Translations under genes and position numbers: made by a program
Part shown: piece by piece, positions 44,635 to 53,750 of the stretch
Layout of the letters: each line of letters begins with the position of its first letter
Position numbering within the stretch: the first letter of the stretch is position 1
Notes under the pieces: generated by a model
What the model was told of the DNA's origin: nothing
What the model saw: only the letters and a program-made list of their open reading frames with translations
Database searches by the model: none
NCBI RefSeq assembly: GCF_900115345.1
Contig: NZ_FOWC01000004.1
Span: 1-64,000, forward strand
DNA: 64,000 bases
Source: Amycolatopsis rubida
GTDB taxonomy: Bacteria > Actinomycetota > Actinomycetes > Mycobacteriales > Pseudonocardiaceae
Direction of reading: 5' to 3'

Positions 44635-45270
44635 ATGCCCATTTCCCGGATCGCCCGAACCGGCGTGCTCGCAGCGGCCGCCGCGACCGCGGTCAGCCTC
44701 GCCTCCGCTGTGCCCGCGGCAGCGACTGAAATCCCCATTCCGATCTCTTACTCGGTAACGGGCAGCACGGTCGTGAAGAAGACCGGCAGCACTCTCGACC
44801 TCGGCCCCGGAAGTCTCGCCGGAAATCTCCTGGTCGACGATCAAACCGGGGCCGTCGGCCTCAACGCCAATCTGCAATTGCCGCCGGCCACCGCGCACAT
44901 TTCGCTGCTCGCGGGCGGATTCAAGATCAAGGCGAAGGTCACCGTCACCCCGACCGCACCCGCGACCGGCACCCTCGCGAACGGCACGCTCACCACCCAC
45001 GAAACCGCGAACATGGAGATCAGCGACATCTGGGCGGGTCCGATCGTGCCAGTCTTCCCGGTGCCGACCGTGCCCGGCAGCTGCACGACCGTCAAGCCGA
45101 TCGACCTGACCCTGACCGCGGCGAACGTCGACATCACCCAGCCGATCACACTCGCCGGAAATTACGCCATCCCGGACTTCAAGAACTGCTTCATCGCCGA
45201 CCTCGCACTCGGCGCACTGGTGTCCGGACCGGACAACACGATCTCGCTTACCCTGACCGCCAAGAACTGA
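44635..45270 (+). CDS. Secreted protein, lipid-uptake-locus associated, family unknown
   Basis: 211 residues, with GAAGGAGT before ATG 44635. Signal peptide about 1-31 (ending AVPAAA). The mature part is all-beta and threonine-rich (TEIPIPISYSVTGSTVVKKT) and ends with a cysteine pair (PGSCTTVKPIDLTL and FKNCFIADLAL). It resembles the C-terminal half of the protein at 48016-49464, which has CVTAKPISLNL and FVHCG. It lies 34 bp after the mce operon and may be co-expressed. It ends at a strong terminator. Confidence 0.75.
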   Translation: MPISRIARTGVLAAAAATAVSLASAVPAAATEIPIPISYSVTGSTVVKKTGSTLDLGPGSLAGNLLVDDQTGAVGLNANLQLPPATAHISLLAGGFKIKAKVTVTPTAPATGTLANGTLTTHETANMEISDIWAGPIVPVFPVPTVPGSCTTVKPIDLTLTAANVDITQPITLAGNYAIPDFKNCFIADLALGALVSGPDNTISLTLTAKN

Positions 45271-45276
45271 TCCACA

Positions 45277-45324
45277 ATGCGAAAACGGGGTGCCGGAAAC
45301 TGTTCAGGCACCCCGTTTTCGCAT
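45277..45324 (+). terminator. Perfect 18-bp terminator hairpin
   Basis: ATGCGAAAACGGGGTGCC (45277-45294) pairs with 45307-45324 around a 12-nt loop; the paired arm ends in CCGTTTTCGCAT. It closes the mce plus secreted-protein transcript. The rest of the 331-bp gap to 45601 shows no clear gene. Confidence 0.85.
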
Positions 45325-45601
45325 GCCTGAGCTTCATCGAATTAGCACCCTCACACGAAACGCCGATACGGTTTACGCGGCCGACGACAAAAGAATCGGT
45401 CCAGTCGCCGTCTCGCTAACCAGGAGCAGACCGGGGTTGTTGCCGACTGAACTCACGGGTAACCTTGGGCTCGCGGCCGGTATTGCTCACCGAGCCGATC
45501 CCCGTTCCCGAAAACCTGGTCCGGAACGGAATCCGCGGAAACCTCCGTCCCCACTGCGCAGGATCGCCGCGAGAACTGCAGTCCGATCTAAGGAGAATGG
45601 T

Positions 45602-46213
45602 ATGCCCCGGCTCAGCAAACTGTCCACGGGCGTGGTGACCGGCGTCGCGGTAGGCGCGATCGCGGTCCTCACCGCAGGCACGGCCTCGGCCGCCACCGCG
45701 ACCTACCAGGCCGGCCCCGCGAACTACAGCTGCACGTTCCCGGCCATCCCGCCGCAGAACGTGGCGGTCACCGCGCAGTTCGACGGCCCGGACACGATCC
45801 CCGTCAACGGCACCACGACACCGGCCAACGTTTCCGGCACCGCGACCATCACCGCGCTGGTCCACGCGCTGCTCACCGCTGCGGGATACGACGGAATCCG
45901 CGGTACCGCCGACGTCCCGATCACCGTCGACAACGGCTCCCTCTCTCCGTCGGACGCCTCCGGCCTGCAGATCCCGGAACAGATTTACCCGGCGGGCGGC
46001 GCGATCACGGTGAACATCGCGCAGACGTCGACGTCGTCCATCCCGACCTACACCGCACCGAGCAGCGCCGGCACGGTGACGTTCGGTCTCGACACGACGC
46101 TCTCCGCCCAGCTCGAGTTCCACAAGCCGTCGGACGACAGCTGGACCCCGTGGACCATGACCTGCACCGCACCGTCGGGCACCAGCTTCAGCCCGTCGGG
46201 CACCATTTCCTGA
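45602..46213 (+). CDS. Secreted DUF6801-like protein
   Basis: 203 residues. AAGGAGAATGGT precedes ATG 45602. Signal peptide about 1-31 (TAGTASA), then a beta-rich domain beginning YSCTFPAIPPQNVAVTAQFD with a cysteine pair spanning the domain (YSC and TMTC). This pattern matches the N-terminal half of the 48016-49464 protein (LDCPFAAPAGPQQITLTASA). Known only as a family of exported actinobacterial proteins. It ends at a terminator. Confidence 0.75.
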   Translation: MPRLSKLSTGVVTGVAVGAIAVLTAGTASAATATYQAGPANYSCTFPAIPPQNVAVTAQFDGPDTIPVNGTTTPANVSGTATITALVHALLTAAGYDGIRGTADVPITVDNGSLSPSDASGLQIPEQIYPAGGAITVNIAQTSTSSIPTYTAPSSAGTVTFGLDTTLSAQLEFHKPSDDSWTPWTMTCTAPSGTSFSPSGTIS

Positions 46214-46222
46214 CCCTGACTG

Positions 46223-46253
46223 ACGGAGGGGCGGTCGAATGCCGCCCCTCCGT
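46223..46253 (+). terminator. 12-bp terminator hairpin
   Basis: ACGGAGGGGCGG (46223-46234) pairs with CCGCCCCTCCGT (46242-46253) around a 7-nt loop, ten bases after the stop of the DUF6801-like gene. Confidence 0.85.
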
Positions 46254-46746
46254 TGTCGTTTCCGGGATCGGAACGGCCGCGGAGTTCTCACCGTCAGCAC
46301 CCGGCCAAGCGGCAAGCAGTGCGTATTCGGCTTTGCGAGACGCAGGCATCAGCGTCCGGCCCAGCATCTCTCGGTCCAGACAGCCGGAAGTCAGCGCCCC
46401 GAACCAGCTCCGGCCCGGTACCGACGACCTGATTCCCCGCCCAGCGACAGAGAACCGGGCCTCAGTTCGATGCGGCCGGATCGGCAGCTGCCGATCCTTT
46501 TCAATGCCCACAAACCGAACCAGGCAAGCGTCACGGTCAACGCTCGCGAACCGTCACCCGGCTTCAGCAGCCGAAGCGCTCACGCACAGGCCGCCCGGCG
46601 AACGATGCGGCCATGCCGAAGTTCGCTCGCGGACAAGAAACCGGCGTCACAGGAGAACCTCAACACCCACGGCCCCGGTTCAACACCTCCGGGAATCACC
46701 CCCGACAGACGCCGGGCAGCCAACCCTTCCGCCCCAGGAACCGGCG
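46254..46746. other. 493-bp gap without a recognisable gene
   Basis: Open frames on both strands here have arginine/proline-rich compositions with no start context and no family similarity. It separates the convergent DUF6801-like and RCC1-like genes. I see no repeat or RNA structure in it. Confidence 0.5.
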
Positions 46747-47772
46747 TCAGTGCTGGCAGGGCACCGACCGGTCCGTGATCACCAGGTTGAACTCGTAGCC
46801 CGCCGACGCATCGGTGACCGGTCCGCACACCGGCGGCTTCGGCACCGTCGCCTGGCTGTAGGTGTTGTTGCCCCAAGCGACCAGCGACCCGTCCGCCTTG
46901 ACCGCCAGGTTGTGGTTCCATCCCGCGTCGATGGCCACGACCCCGCTCTTGGCCGCCGCGGGCACCTCGGTCTGGCCGTCGTTGTCGTGCCCCCAGGCGA
47001 GCACTCCGCCGTCTTTCAGCGCGAGGCCGTGCTCATACCCGGCCGAAATCGCCGTCACCCCGGACTGCGCCGCCGCGGGCACCGTCGTCTGGCCGTAGGT
47101 GTTGCTGCCCCAAGCGAGCACGGTGCCGTTCTTCAGCACCAAGTTGTAGTCCCCGCCCGCCGAGATCGCGCTGACGCCGGACTGCGCGAAGTCCGGAACG
47201 TCTGCCCGGCTGCCCCAGCTCACCACCTGGCCGTTCGACAGCAACGCGAGATTGTGCACCGCGCTGGTCGCGATCGCCGTGACCCCGCTGGACACCGATG
47301 CCGGAAGTTCCGTTTGGCCGTACCAATCGTTTCCCCACGCGTACACCCTGCCGTTCTTGAGGCCAAGGCCATGGGTCCAGCCGGCGGCGATCTGGGCGGT
47401 ACCGGACGAGAGATCCGCAGGCACCTCGCTTTCGCCGAAGTTGTTGTCGCCCCACGCGAGCACGGCACCGTCCTTGAGCGCCAGCCCGAACAATCCTCCG
47501 GCCGAAACCACGGAGAGACCCGAAGTGAGAGCCGGCGGCACTGGCGACGGCATGCCCCGGGTCCCCCACTCGTAAAGGCCTCCCGCCGCCGTCAGCTGCG
47601 GCACGCTCGCCGCACCAGCCGCACTTCCCGCTTCTCTCAGCAGATCCCCTGTCCTCGGCGGCAGCGAATTCACCGCGACGGCCGGACCGCTCGACGCGAC
47701 CCCAGCCCCCACCACGACGACCGCGCCGACCGCCGCCGCGACCTTGCCCCATCGCCGGTGTCCGGCCGCCAT
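46747..47772 (-). CDS. Secreted RCC1-like beta-propeller protein
   Basis: 341 residues from ATG 47772 (GGAGGGAGCTGCG upstream). Signal/anchor segment about 8-32. The rest is seven RCC1-type repeats of about 40-50 residues, each ending like VLAWGDNNFGESEVP or VYAWGNDWYGQTELP, enough for a complete seven-bladed propeller. A late cysteine pair (VCGPVTD, VPCQH) may staple the ring. Function unknown; such propellers usually bind proteins or glycans. Faces the DUF6801-like gene convergently. Confidence 0.85.
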   Translation of the reverse strand: MAAGHRRWGKVAAAVGAVVVVGAGVASSGPAVAVNSLPPRTGDLLREAGSAAGAASVPQLTAAGGLYEWGTRGMPSPVPPALTSGLSVVSAGGLFGLALKDGAVLAWGDNNFGESEVPADLSSGTAQIAAGWTHGLGLKNGRVYAWGNDWYGQTELPASVSSGVTAIATSAVHNLALLSNGQVVSWGSRADVPDFAQSGVSAISAGGDYNLVLKNGTVLAWGSNTYGQTTVPAAAQSGVTAISAGYEHGLALKDGGVLAWGHDNDGQTEVPAAAKSGVVAIDAGWNHNLAVKADGSLVAWGNNTYSQATVPKPPVCGPVTDASAGYEFNLVITDRSVPCQH

Positions 47773-48015
47773 CGCAGCTCCCTCCTCCGAAGGTCCTGCA
47801 GCGATGTTCCCAGCTCGGCGGCCGCTGCGGCGAAGGCGCGGATTCTTTGTCAGAATCCGATGAAAAACCATCTCCGAACTAGCTCTCGAACATAAGAAAA
47901 CCCTTTTGTGCCAAACGAAATTCGCTGGCTCTCGCCAATGCTTGCGCACCGGTGAAACCCACCGGTAACTTCGCTCGGAACCCATTTTCCGGACCGCCGG
48001 GCGAGGAGGCGCACG

Positions 48016-49464
48016 ATGCCGCGATCACGCGGACGCTCCGCCCGCCGCCGTCCGGCTTTCGCCGCCCTCGCAATCCTCGGTGCCCTCTCGATCGGCACTG
48101 GTGCGCTCACCGGCGTCAGCTCCGCCTCGACCGAGACGCCCACCCCCACCGCTCCGCCTCCGCTGTCAGCCGGCGAACGGCAGGTCAGCAAGGACGTCGT
48201 CCTCGACTGTCCGTTCGCGGCCCCCGCCGGCCCCCAGCAGATCACCCTTACCGCCTCCGCGACCGTACCCGCGACGGTGCAGGTCGGGTCCGGACTGAAA
48301 TTCCGCTCCCTGACGGCGTCTTTCGCGCTTCCCCGTGCCGTCGCTGACCAACTCGCGCCAGCCCCCGCGGACAGCATCCGCGGCGGGCTGACCCTCGACC
48401 TGACCGCGCGGCAAGGCAGCAAGAGCACCGCCATCCCGGTGCCGTTCACCATCGCCGAGACACCGTTGCCGCCAACCGGCGACGTCCGGCTCACCGCGAC
48501 CGCGGACCTGCCGGAGCAGGCGATCACCGTGCCCGGCAAGGTCAGTTTCGACATCGGAGCCCCGGCCATCGCCGTGAAACCGGCTGCCGACGGCGCTGCC
48601 GGGCCCGCCCCGGTCGCCTGCACCCTTCTCCCGGACCAGACCACCACCCTGGCGTCGGTCATCGCCACCGGGGCGCCCACTGCCGTCCCGAGGCCGGACA
48701 AGCCGGACACTCCCCCGGCACCGCCGCCGCCCGCGGCCCGCCCCGACGCGGTCTCGCCGAAGGCCGACCCCGACTTCCCGCTGATCACCCCGCTCAACTA
48801 CATCCAGGTCGCGGCGACTTCATCGGTCTACCGGCTGGGCGCGACCGTCGCGAGTTCCCCGACCGGGGTGCTCAACGGAACCTGGACGATCATGCTGGTC
48901 CCCCCGGACTACGTTCAGCACGACCCGAGCACGATCAGCGGAACCGTTGGCTTCCGCCCGACCGCCGCGACTTTTCTCGGCTTCGGCTTCGTGCCGGTGA
49001 CCGCGACCGTCGAGTTCCTGCCCGTCGACTACCACCACACCAAGCTGATCGAGTTCAACGGCAAGCTCGTCCTCACCGGCGATTTCCTGACTACGCACAT
49101 CCAGGTCATGGCCCGGATGAGCAACGCGAAAGTCAACGGCGTGCCGCTAGACCTCGGCCCGGACTGCGTCACCGCCAAGCCGATCTCCCTCAACCTGTCC
49201 GGCAAGTACAAGGCCACGACGGGCGGCATCCTCAGCACGGACCCGAATTCGCCCGACCCCGACTACCGCGGTTTCGCCTTGCCGCCGTTCGTCCATTGCG
49301 GCACCGCTGAACCGCTCAGCCCGTTGCTCACCGGCATGGCCTCCACCACGACGAACGTCAACCAGGCCAAGGTCGTCAACGTCAACTTCGCCGAATGCGC
49401 CTCGACCAAGTACCCGGACCACACGAAGTGCCCGCCGATCCCGGACACGCCGTTTCCCCAGTGA
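48016..49464 (+). CDS. Large secreted two-module protein (DUF6801-like plus second beta module)
   Basis: 482 residues with a GAGGAGG ribosome site and a signal peptide (about 1-38). Module 1 (about 55-215) resembles the 45602-46213 protein: KDVVLDCPFAAPAGPQQITL to VACTLLPDQ. A proline-rich linker follows (DTPPAPPPPAARP). Module 2 (about 255-482) resembles the 44635-45270 protein in its end motifs CVTAKPISLNLSGKY and FALPPFVHCG, and adds a cysteine pair at the C-terminus. It thus joins two modules that also occur as separate genes nearby. Confidence 0.78.
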   Translation: MPRSRGRSARRRPAFAALAILGALSIGTGALTGVSSASTETPTPTAPPPLSAGERQVSKDVVLDCPFAAPAGPQQITLTASATVPATVQVGSGLKFRSLTASFALPRAVADQLAPAPADSIRGGLTLDLTARQGSKSTAIPVPFTIAETPLPPTGDVRLTATADLPEQAITVPGKVSFDIGAPAIAVKPAADGAAGPAPVACTLLPDQTTTLASVIATGAPTAVPRPDKPDTPPAPPPPAARPDAVSPKADPDFPLITPLNYIQVAATSSVYRLGATVASSPTGVLNGTWTIMLVPPDYVQHDPSTISGTVGFRPTAATFLGFGFVPVTATVEFLPVDYHHTKLIEFNGKLVLTGDFLTTHIQVMARMSNAKVNGVPLDLGPDCVTAKPISLNLSGKYKATTGGILSTDPNSPDPDYRGFALPPFVHCGTAEPLSPLLTGMASTTTNVNQAKVVNVNFAECASTKYPDHTKCPPIPDTPFPQ

Positions 49465-49925
49465 ATGCGACCACCGCGCCAGTTCAGCCCCTGGCAGCAG
49501 CTGGCGACGGACCATCACCGGCGGACGAGCTTCGCCCCGCCCTGTCACGCTGCGGTCTCCGACCTGGCCCACAAACCCGGCCCCGCCCGCGGTCGATGCG
49601 ACACCTTTGTCAGTCATCTCCTGCACCGCCCCCGCAACCTCAGGAAGCGTCTCGTTTTCCATCAGCAAGAGCGACACTAAATATTCCAGCCTTACCCTTG
49701 GCTTTAGAAAGTCATCACAAAGAGTTCGGCTGGCGACCTCTTGTCGTCTAGTGCAATTCGTCGAGCGAAGTACCCGGCTTTTCTCCGAACATGACCGTCT
49801 CATAACGCCGGGAAGGGGCGCGGGACGGCCGGCACCCAGGAGGTGTCGACCACCTTGCGCGCAAACACGCGCTGGCATTCGTTGCGCGCAGGTCTAACCC
49901 CCGACGGACCACGACCTTCTGCCGC
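49465..49925. other. 461-bp gap without a recognisable gene
   Basis: Frames here are fragmented extensions of neighbouring genes without family similarity. It separates the convergent secreted-protein and PucR-like genes; a terminator is expected but I see no long perfect hairpin. Confidence 0.45.
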
Positions 49926-51224
49926 TCAGCGGCGACTTCGCGAATCCTCGAGCGAAGTCGGTCTACGGCTGGCGGGCACCATGTTCGCCGCGTTGAGAGG
50001 AGGCGGCCAAGACTGTCCCGAACGTGGCCGGTCGTCCGCGGCCGCACGCAAGACCAGTTCCATTTCGAACCGCGCGGCCGGATCGCGCAGCAGTTCGCCG
50101 AATGTCGCCTGCAATTGGCGCATGCGGTACCGCACCGTCTGCGGATGGACTTGCAGTCGCTCGGCGATTTCGACCACGTTCCCCTGGCTGTCGAGCCAGG
50201 CGCGCAGCGTTTCGAGCAGGCGATCCTGCTGCTTGTCGGTCATGTCCGCCAAGGGGGCGAAAAGGCGGGTGCGGAGGAGTTCGGTGAGTGCGCCGTCCGA
50301 ATGCACCAGCAAGGCAGCGAGATGTTCCTCCGCGCGGAGGACCCGCTCACCAGGGATTCGCCCCCGATCGGCGAGAACCAGTGTCCGACGTGCCCAGCGC
50401 AGGGAATCGGCGAGGCTGGCCAACGGGACACACGGCCCGACGGACAGCCGGCAGTTCGGCAGCGCTGCCTGAAGCGTCGCCAGCCGGGCACCATTGACCG
50501 CGCCGGGTACGACGATGCACGGCTCGGCGGAGTCCAGTTCCGCCAGGACGTCCGAGTCCAACGTCGCGTGCCGGCGGGCCCTGCCGTTCAGCGGCGATTG
50601 GACGGCAATCGGCGACGCCTGCTCCGGCACGGCCCAACCGGTCAACTGGGCCAGCTCCGCGATCGCCTTCGGCGGAGCGGCGGGGACCTCCAGCAGGACG
50701 CCGAGCAGCCGTCGCCGCCAAGTGTCCAATGCGCCGGCGGTGCGGGCTTTCGCCTCTAAATAGCCATCCAGCGCGACCGACGCCAATTCGTCCATGAACG
50801 CCAACATCGCATCGGCCAGCTGCGACATCACCGCCGACGAAAGGCCAGCTCGCCGTCCGACGCGCATGATCCGGCGCCACGACACGCGCGCGCCGACCCG
50901 GTAGGCCGACTGCAGAGTGTCGAGGCTCCGCCCTTCCCGCATCTCGTTCTGCCCGAGCCGATGGTGCACCTCGTGCGACTGTTCCTTCGACGCCCGCGGA
51001 TCGGCGATCTGCGCGACGAACAGCGTGATCGCATACTCGACGCCCGCGCGGATCGATCTCCCGTACGGGCCGTCGAGCGGCCGCGCATAGGCGGGAATCG
51101 TCGCGCGGATTTCGTCGACGATCTCGGCGGACAGGCTCGCCAGCTCGGGCCGCAGGATCTCGGCGAGTTTGCGCGGCAGCGCAACCGACGGCACAGCGTG
51201 ATCGAGTCCGCGCTCCACCGACAT
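49926..51224 (-). CDS. PucR-family transcriptional regulator
   Basis: 432 residues from ATG 51224 (AAGGAG six bases upstream). The N-terminal helical domain (about 15-165, EIRATIPAYARPLDGPYGRS, MREGRSLDTLQSAYRVGARV) is the RsbRD/CdaR-like sensory part. The C-terminal HTH (LRAWLDSQGNVVEIAERLQV, HPQTVRYRMRQL, about 345-380) is characteristic of PucR/CdaR. No adjacent target operon on the same strand. An inverted repeat 140-160 bp upstream is a candidate autoregulatory site. Confidence 0.88.
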   Translation of the reverse strand: MSVERGLDHAVPSVALPRKLAEILRPELASLSAEIVDEIRATIPAYARPLDGPYGRSIRAGVEYAITLFVAQIADPRASKEQSHEVHHRLGQNEMREGRSLDTLQSAYRVGARVSWRRIMRVGRRAGLSSAVMSQLADAMLAFMDELASVALDGYLEAKARTAGALDTWRRRLLGVLLEVPAAPPKAIAELAQLTGWAVPEQASPIAVQSPLNGRARRHATLDSDVLAELDSAEPCIVVPGAVNGARLATLQAALPNCRLSVGPCVPLASLADSLRWARRTLVLADRGRIPGERVLRAEEHLAALLVHSDGALTELLRTRLFAPLADMTDKQQDRLLETLRAWLDSQGNVVEIAERLQVHPQTVRYRMRQLQATFGELLRDPAARFEMELVLRAAADDRPRSGQSWPPPLNAANMVPASRRPTSLEDSRSRR

Positions 51225-51362
51225 CGCAGCTCCTTCGCTCCGCCCCGGCTCCCCGGCCGCGCCGCAGCGCCGCCGGATGCCCCCGCAACCGTTGAGGGGT
51301 GACACCCGACACATCGAAAAAGCAACGCCAAACGTGTCACCGCTCGCCGAAGAAACCGATTT

Positions 51363-51382
51363 CTTGTCACGTTTGTGACAAG
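51363..51382. promoter_or_regulatory. Operator candidate between the PucR-like gene and the membrane-protein operon
   Basis: CTTGTCAC (51363-51370) and GTGACAAG (51375-51382) are perfect 8-bp arms around GTTT. It lies in the 350-bp divergent gap 51225-51574. A second small palindrome, GGGTGACACCC, sits near 51298-51308. Confidence 0.5.
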
Positions 51383-51531
51383 TTCACGAGGTCAGCGGGG
51401 CACATAGCGACAACACACCACCAGGCGCGCCATCCCGTGCGTACAAACGGGCGAACCCGGGCGCCTGCCTTCAGCGGCGACGCAGCGGGCAGCGAAAGCG
51501 ACCACAAAGCGTCACCCGGCAGGCCACGCGG

Positions 51532-51563
51532 CCCTCTTGTAGCATGTGCTTGATACAAGAGGG
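51532..51563. promoter_or_regulatory. 32-bp operator of the GntR-controlled operon
   Basis: CCCTCTTGTA (51532-51541) and TACAAGAGGG (51554-51563) are perfect 10-bp arms around a 12-bp spacer. The 3' arm runs into the GGGAGGG ribosome site of the membrane-protein gene (ATG 51575), so a bound repressor would block both transcription and ribosome access. The GntR encoded two genes on is the likely binder. Confidence 0.75.
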
Positions 51564-51574
51564 AGGGATCCACG

Positions 51575-52300
51575 ATGCAACTCGACTCGGCTCTCGCCGT
51601 CGCGGGCATTACCGGCCTGTTCGGGCTGATCATCCTCGTCGTGTTGTGGCCAGGCGAGAAACAAGGCGCGCGGCTGCTCGCGAAATGGGGCGTGCGGAAC
51701 CCGACCGCCGACCAGGTGCCGGTGGCCGTGCGCTATCTGCGCCGTCGGCGATTCTGGTATCCGTGGCTGTTCCTCGGCCTGCCCCTCATCCCGGGCGCGA
51801 CGAATCTCGTCGGAGAACGGACCGCGAACTCGCTGGTGTTCGTGGTGCTGCTCGGCGGGCTCGCCGCCGAAATCCTCGCTCAGCGTCCCTCGCGGGAACC
51901 CCGCAGGGAAGCCGTGCTGGCACCCCGCGGCGTGCTCGATTTCGCTCCGTTGTGGACGATCATCGTCTCCGGGCTGGCTACTCTCGCCGCTCTCGTGCAT
52001 CTCGCCGTTTTGCGGCAATGGGGCCCGCTGGCGGTGACTGTCGGCGCGGCGGCGGTGTCGTGGATCATCGTGCTCCTCGCGGTGCGGCGTCCGGCCGCCG
52101 GCGACCCGGAAGTCGACCAGGCACTGCGCGTGCGCAGCGCTCGCGTCGCTCTCGGGCTCGGCACCGGAACGGCTGCCACGCTCGGCTGGACGGTCGGCGA
52201 CTTCACCTCGTTCCTCGCGTTCGTGGTCACCGTCGCCGCGTTTCTCGCGATCGTCGGCCCGCCGCCGAAACAGCGCGCGAAGATCACGGCAGCGCGGTAG
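51575..52300 (+). CDS. Multi-pass membrane protein, function unknown, co-encoded with a GntR regulator
   Basis: 241 residues with about six membrane helices in pairs (ALAVAGITGLFGLIILVVLW, WYPWLFLGLPLIPGA, LVFVVLLGGLAAEILA, PLWTIIVSGLATLAALVHLA, VTVGAAAVSWIIVLLAV, FTSFLAFVVTVAAFLAIV). No catalytic motif or ABC partner visible. Its stop (TAG) directly precedes the GntR start. YtrA-type operons often carry membrane or ABC transporter genes; here only the membrane gene is present. Confidence 0.8.
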   Translation: MQLDSALAVAGITGLFGLIILVVLWPGEKQGARLLAKWGVRNPTADQVPVAVRYLRRRRFWYPWLFLGLPLIPGATNLVGERTANSLVFVVLLGGLAAEILAQRPSREPRREAVLAPRGVLDFAPLWTIIVSGLATLAALVHLAVLRQWGPLAVTVGAAAVSWIIVLLAVRRPAAGDPEVDQALRVRSARVALGLGTGTAATLGWTVGDFTSFLAFVVTVAAFLAIVGPPPKQRAKITAAR

Positions 52301-52687
52301 ATGCCGCTGCGAGTTGTGGTCGACGCCGGAAACGGGGTTCCGCCCTGGCGCCAGGTGCACGACCAGATAGTCCGCGCGATCACGACCGGCTCCCTCGCCC
52401 GGGATGCCCGTCTGCCGCCGATCCGTCAGCTTTCGAGGGACCTCGGGCTCGCCTCCGGGACCGTCGCCCGCGTGTACCGCGAGCTCGAGGCCACCGGCTG
52501 GGTCACCACCGCACGAGCACGCGGAACCGTCGTGACCGGCCCGGTCGAGCGACCGGATCCGGGCGCGACGCTTCGCAACGCGGCCGCCGAATACGCCCGG
52601 TACAGCCGGGAACTCGGGGTCGCGCCGGACGAAGCCGTCGACGCCGTGCGCGTGGCATTGGCGAGCCTGGACGCACCGTGGCAGTGA
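52301..52687 (+). CDS. GntR family regulator, YtrA subfamily
   Basis: 128 residues, the short form typical of YtrA. GntR winged helix: PPWRQVHDQIVRAITTGSLA, RLPPIRQLSRDLGLASGTVA, RVYRELEATGWVTTARARGT. Only a short helical tail follows, with no effector domain. Second gene after the membrane protein; it should autoregulate via the 32-bp inverted repeat at 51532-51563. Confidence 0.92.
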   Translation: MPLRVVVDAGNGVPPWRQVHDQIVRAITTGSLARDARLPPIRQLSRDLGLASGTVARVYRELEATGWVTTARARGTVVTGPVERPDPGATLRNAAAEYARYSRELGVAPDEAVDAVRVALASLDAPWQ

Positions 52688-52833
52688 ATCCGGGGGATCG
52701 TCCGGCCGGCGCGGTTTTCGCCGTTCGGTGAACCGTCTTCCGCACGGTCTCGGGCACACCTCCTTCTTGCCCGTGCGTTCCTGTGGTCCACTCACCGGAC
52801 GAGGCGCGGATCTCACCGCCTCGGCGCGGAGGT

Positions 52834-53631
52834 TCAGCCCTCCATCAGCACCCTCCCCACCGCGGCCAGCACGGGTTCCAGCGCGGCGACTTCCGTGCCG
52901 ACACATTCCGTGATGCCCGCACCGACGACCTCCATTCCGGAAAGCCCGTCGATTGCTTCGGCCAATTCAGCGATCGTGATCCCGCTGGGCTCCGGATAAT
53001 TCACTCCGGGGAACTCTTCGGGATCAAGAATGTCCACATCCACATGCAGATAAACGCGGTCGGCACCGGCGGCGTTCAGCGCTCCGGCGACATCGCCGGA
53101 GCGCACGGCGAGTCCGCTGGCAATGGCTTCCTCTTCCGCGGAATCGAGCGAGCGAGTGCCGAACAGCGCTGCCCGGCCTCGTTCGATCGCCGGGCTCGCG
53201 GCGAACTCCTTGTCGCCCTCGCCGAGCAACGACCGCAGCACCATGCCGTGATACGCGCCCGAAGGCGAGGAATCCGCCGTGTTCAAGTCCGCGTGCGCGT
53301 CGAACCACGCGACGCCAAGCGTTGCGCCGTAACGGAAACGCGCGACACCGACCGGGACCAGCTCGACGCCGCAGTCGCCGCCGATCGTGAGCACCGGGCC
53401 TTCCGGCGCTTCGAGCGCGGCGAGCTGCAACTGCCGGTTCGTGCCCGTGAGCACGGACCGGTTGGCTATCCCGGCGACGACGTCGGACGTCGCTGCGTCC
53501 TGACGTACGTGGTGCACCGGCTTGCCGAGCACGTGCCCGGCCAGTTCGGAAAGTGCGCGGCAGCCCTCGACCAGCCCCTTGGCTCTGGGACTGATCGCGC
53601 CCTGCCATTGCGGCACCGCGTTGATCAGCAT
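52834..53631 (-). CDS. Arginase/agmatinase family enzyme
   Basis: 265 residues of the ureohydrolase fold. Metal-site motifs: GGDCGVEL (the usual histidine position is cysteine here), WFDAHADLNTAD, and VDVDILDPEEFP. Short for arginase. The cysteine in the first metal motif occurs in a subgroup of actinobacterial homologues; the substrate may be something other than arginine. Stands alone before the pyc terminator. Confidence 0.85.
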   Translation of the reverse strand: MLINAVPQWQGAISPRAKGLVEGCRALSELAGHVLGKPVHHVRQDAATSDVVAGIANRSVLTGTNRQLQLAALEAPEGPVLTIGGDCGVELVPVGVARFRYGATLGVAWFDAHADLNTADSSPSGAYHGMVLRSLLGEGDKEFAASPAIERGRAALFGTRSLDSAEEEAIASGLAVRSGDVAGALNAAGADRVYLHVDVDILDPEEFPGVNYPEPSGITIAELAEAIDGLSGMEVVGAGITECVGTEVAALEPVLAAVGRVLMEG

Positions 53632-53679
53632 GCTTCGACGCTAGCGCGAACACCCCGGAAAAAGCGAGCCGTAAATGGC

Positions 53680-53724
53680 GCGAGGGGTCCCCTCGCTCCG
53701 TTTTGGAGCGAAGGGACCCCTCGC
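53680..53724 (-). terminator. 20-bp hairpin (one mismatch) downstream of pyc
   Basis: GCGAGGGGTCCCCTCGCTCC (53680-53699) pairs with 53705-53724 with a single mismatch around GTTTT. It lies 27 bp past the pyc stop on the minus strand and before the arginase-family start. Confidence 0.8.
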
Positions 53725-53750
53725 ACGGGAAAAAGTGGCGCGAGAGCGGG

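Noticed and set aside
49147..49878. A 243-residue minus-strand frame near the secreted two-module gene
   Set aside because: Most of it is antisense to the secreted protein, and the remaining part has no recognisable start context or motif.
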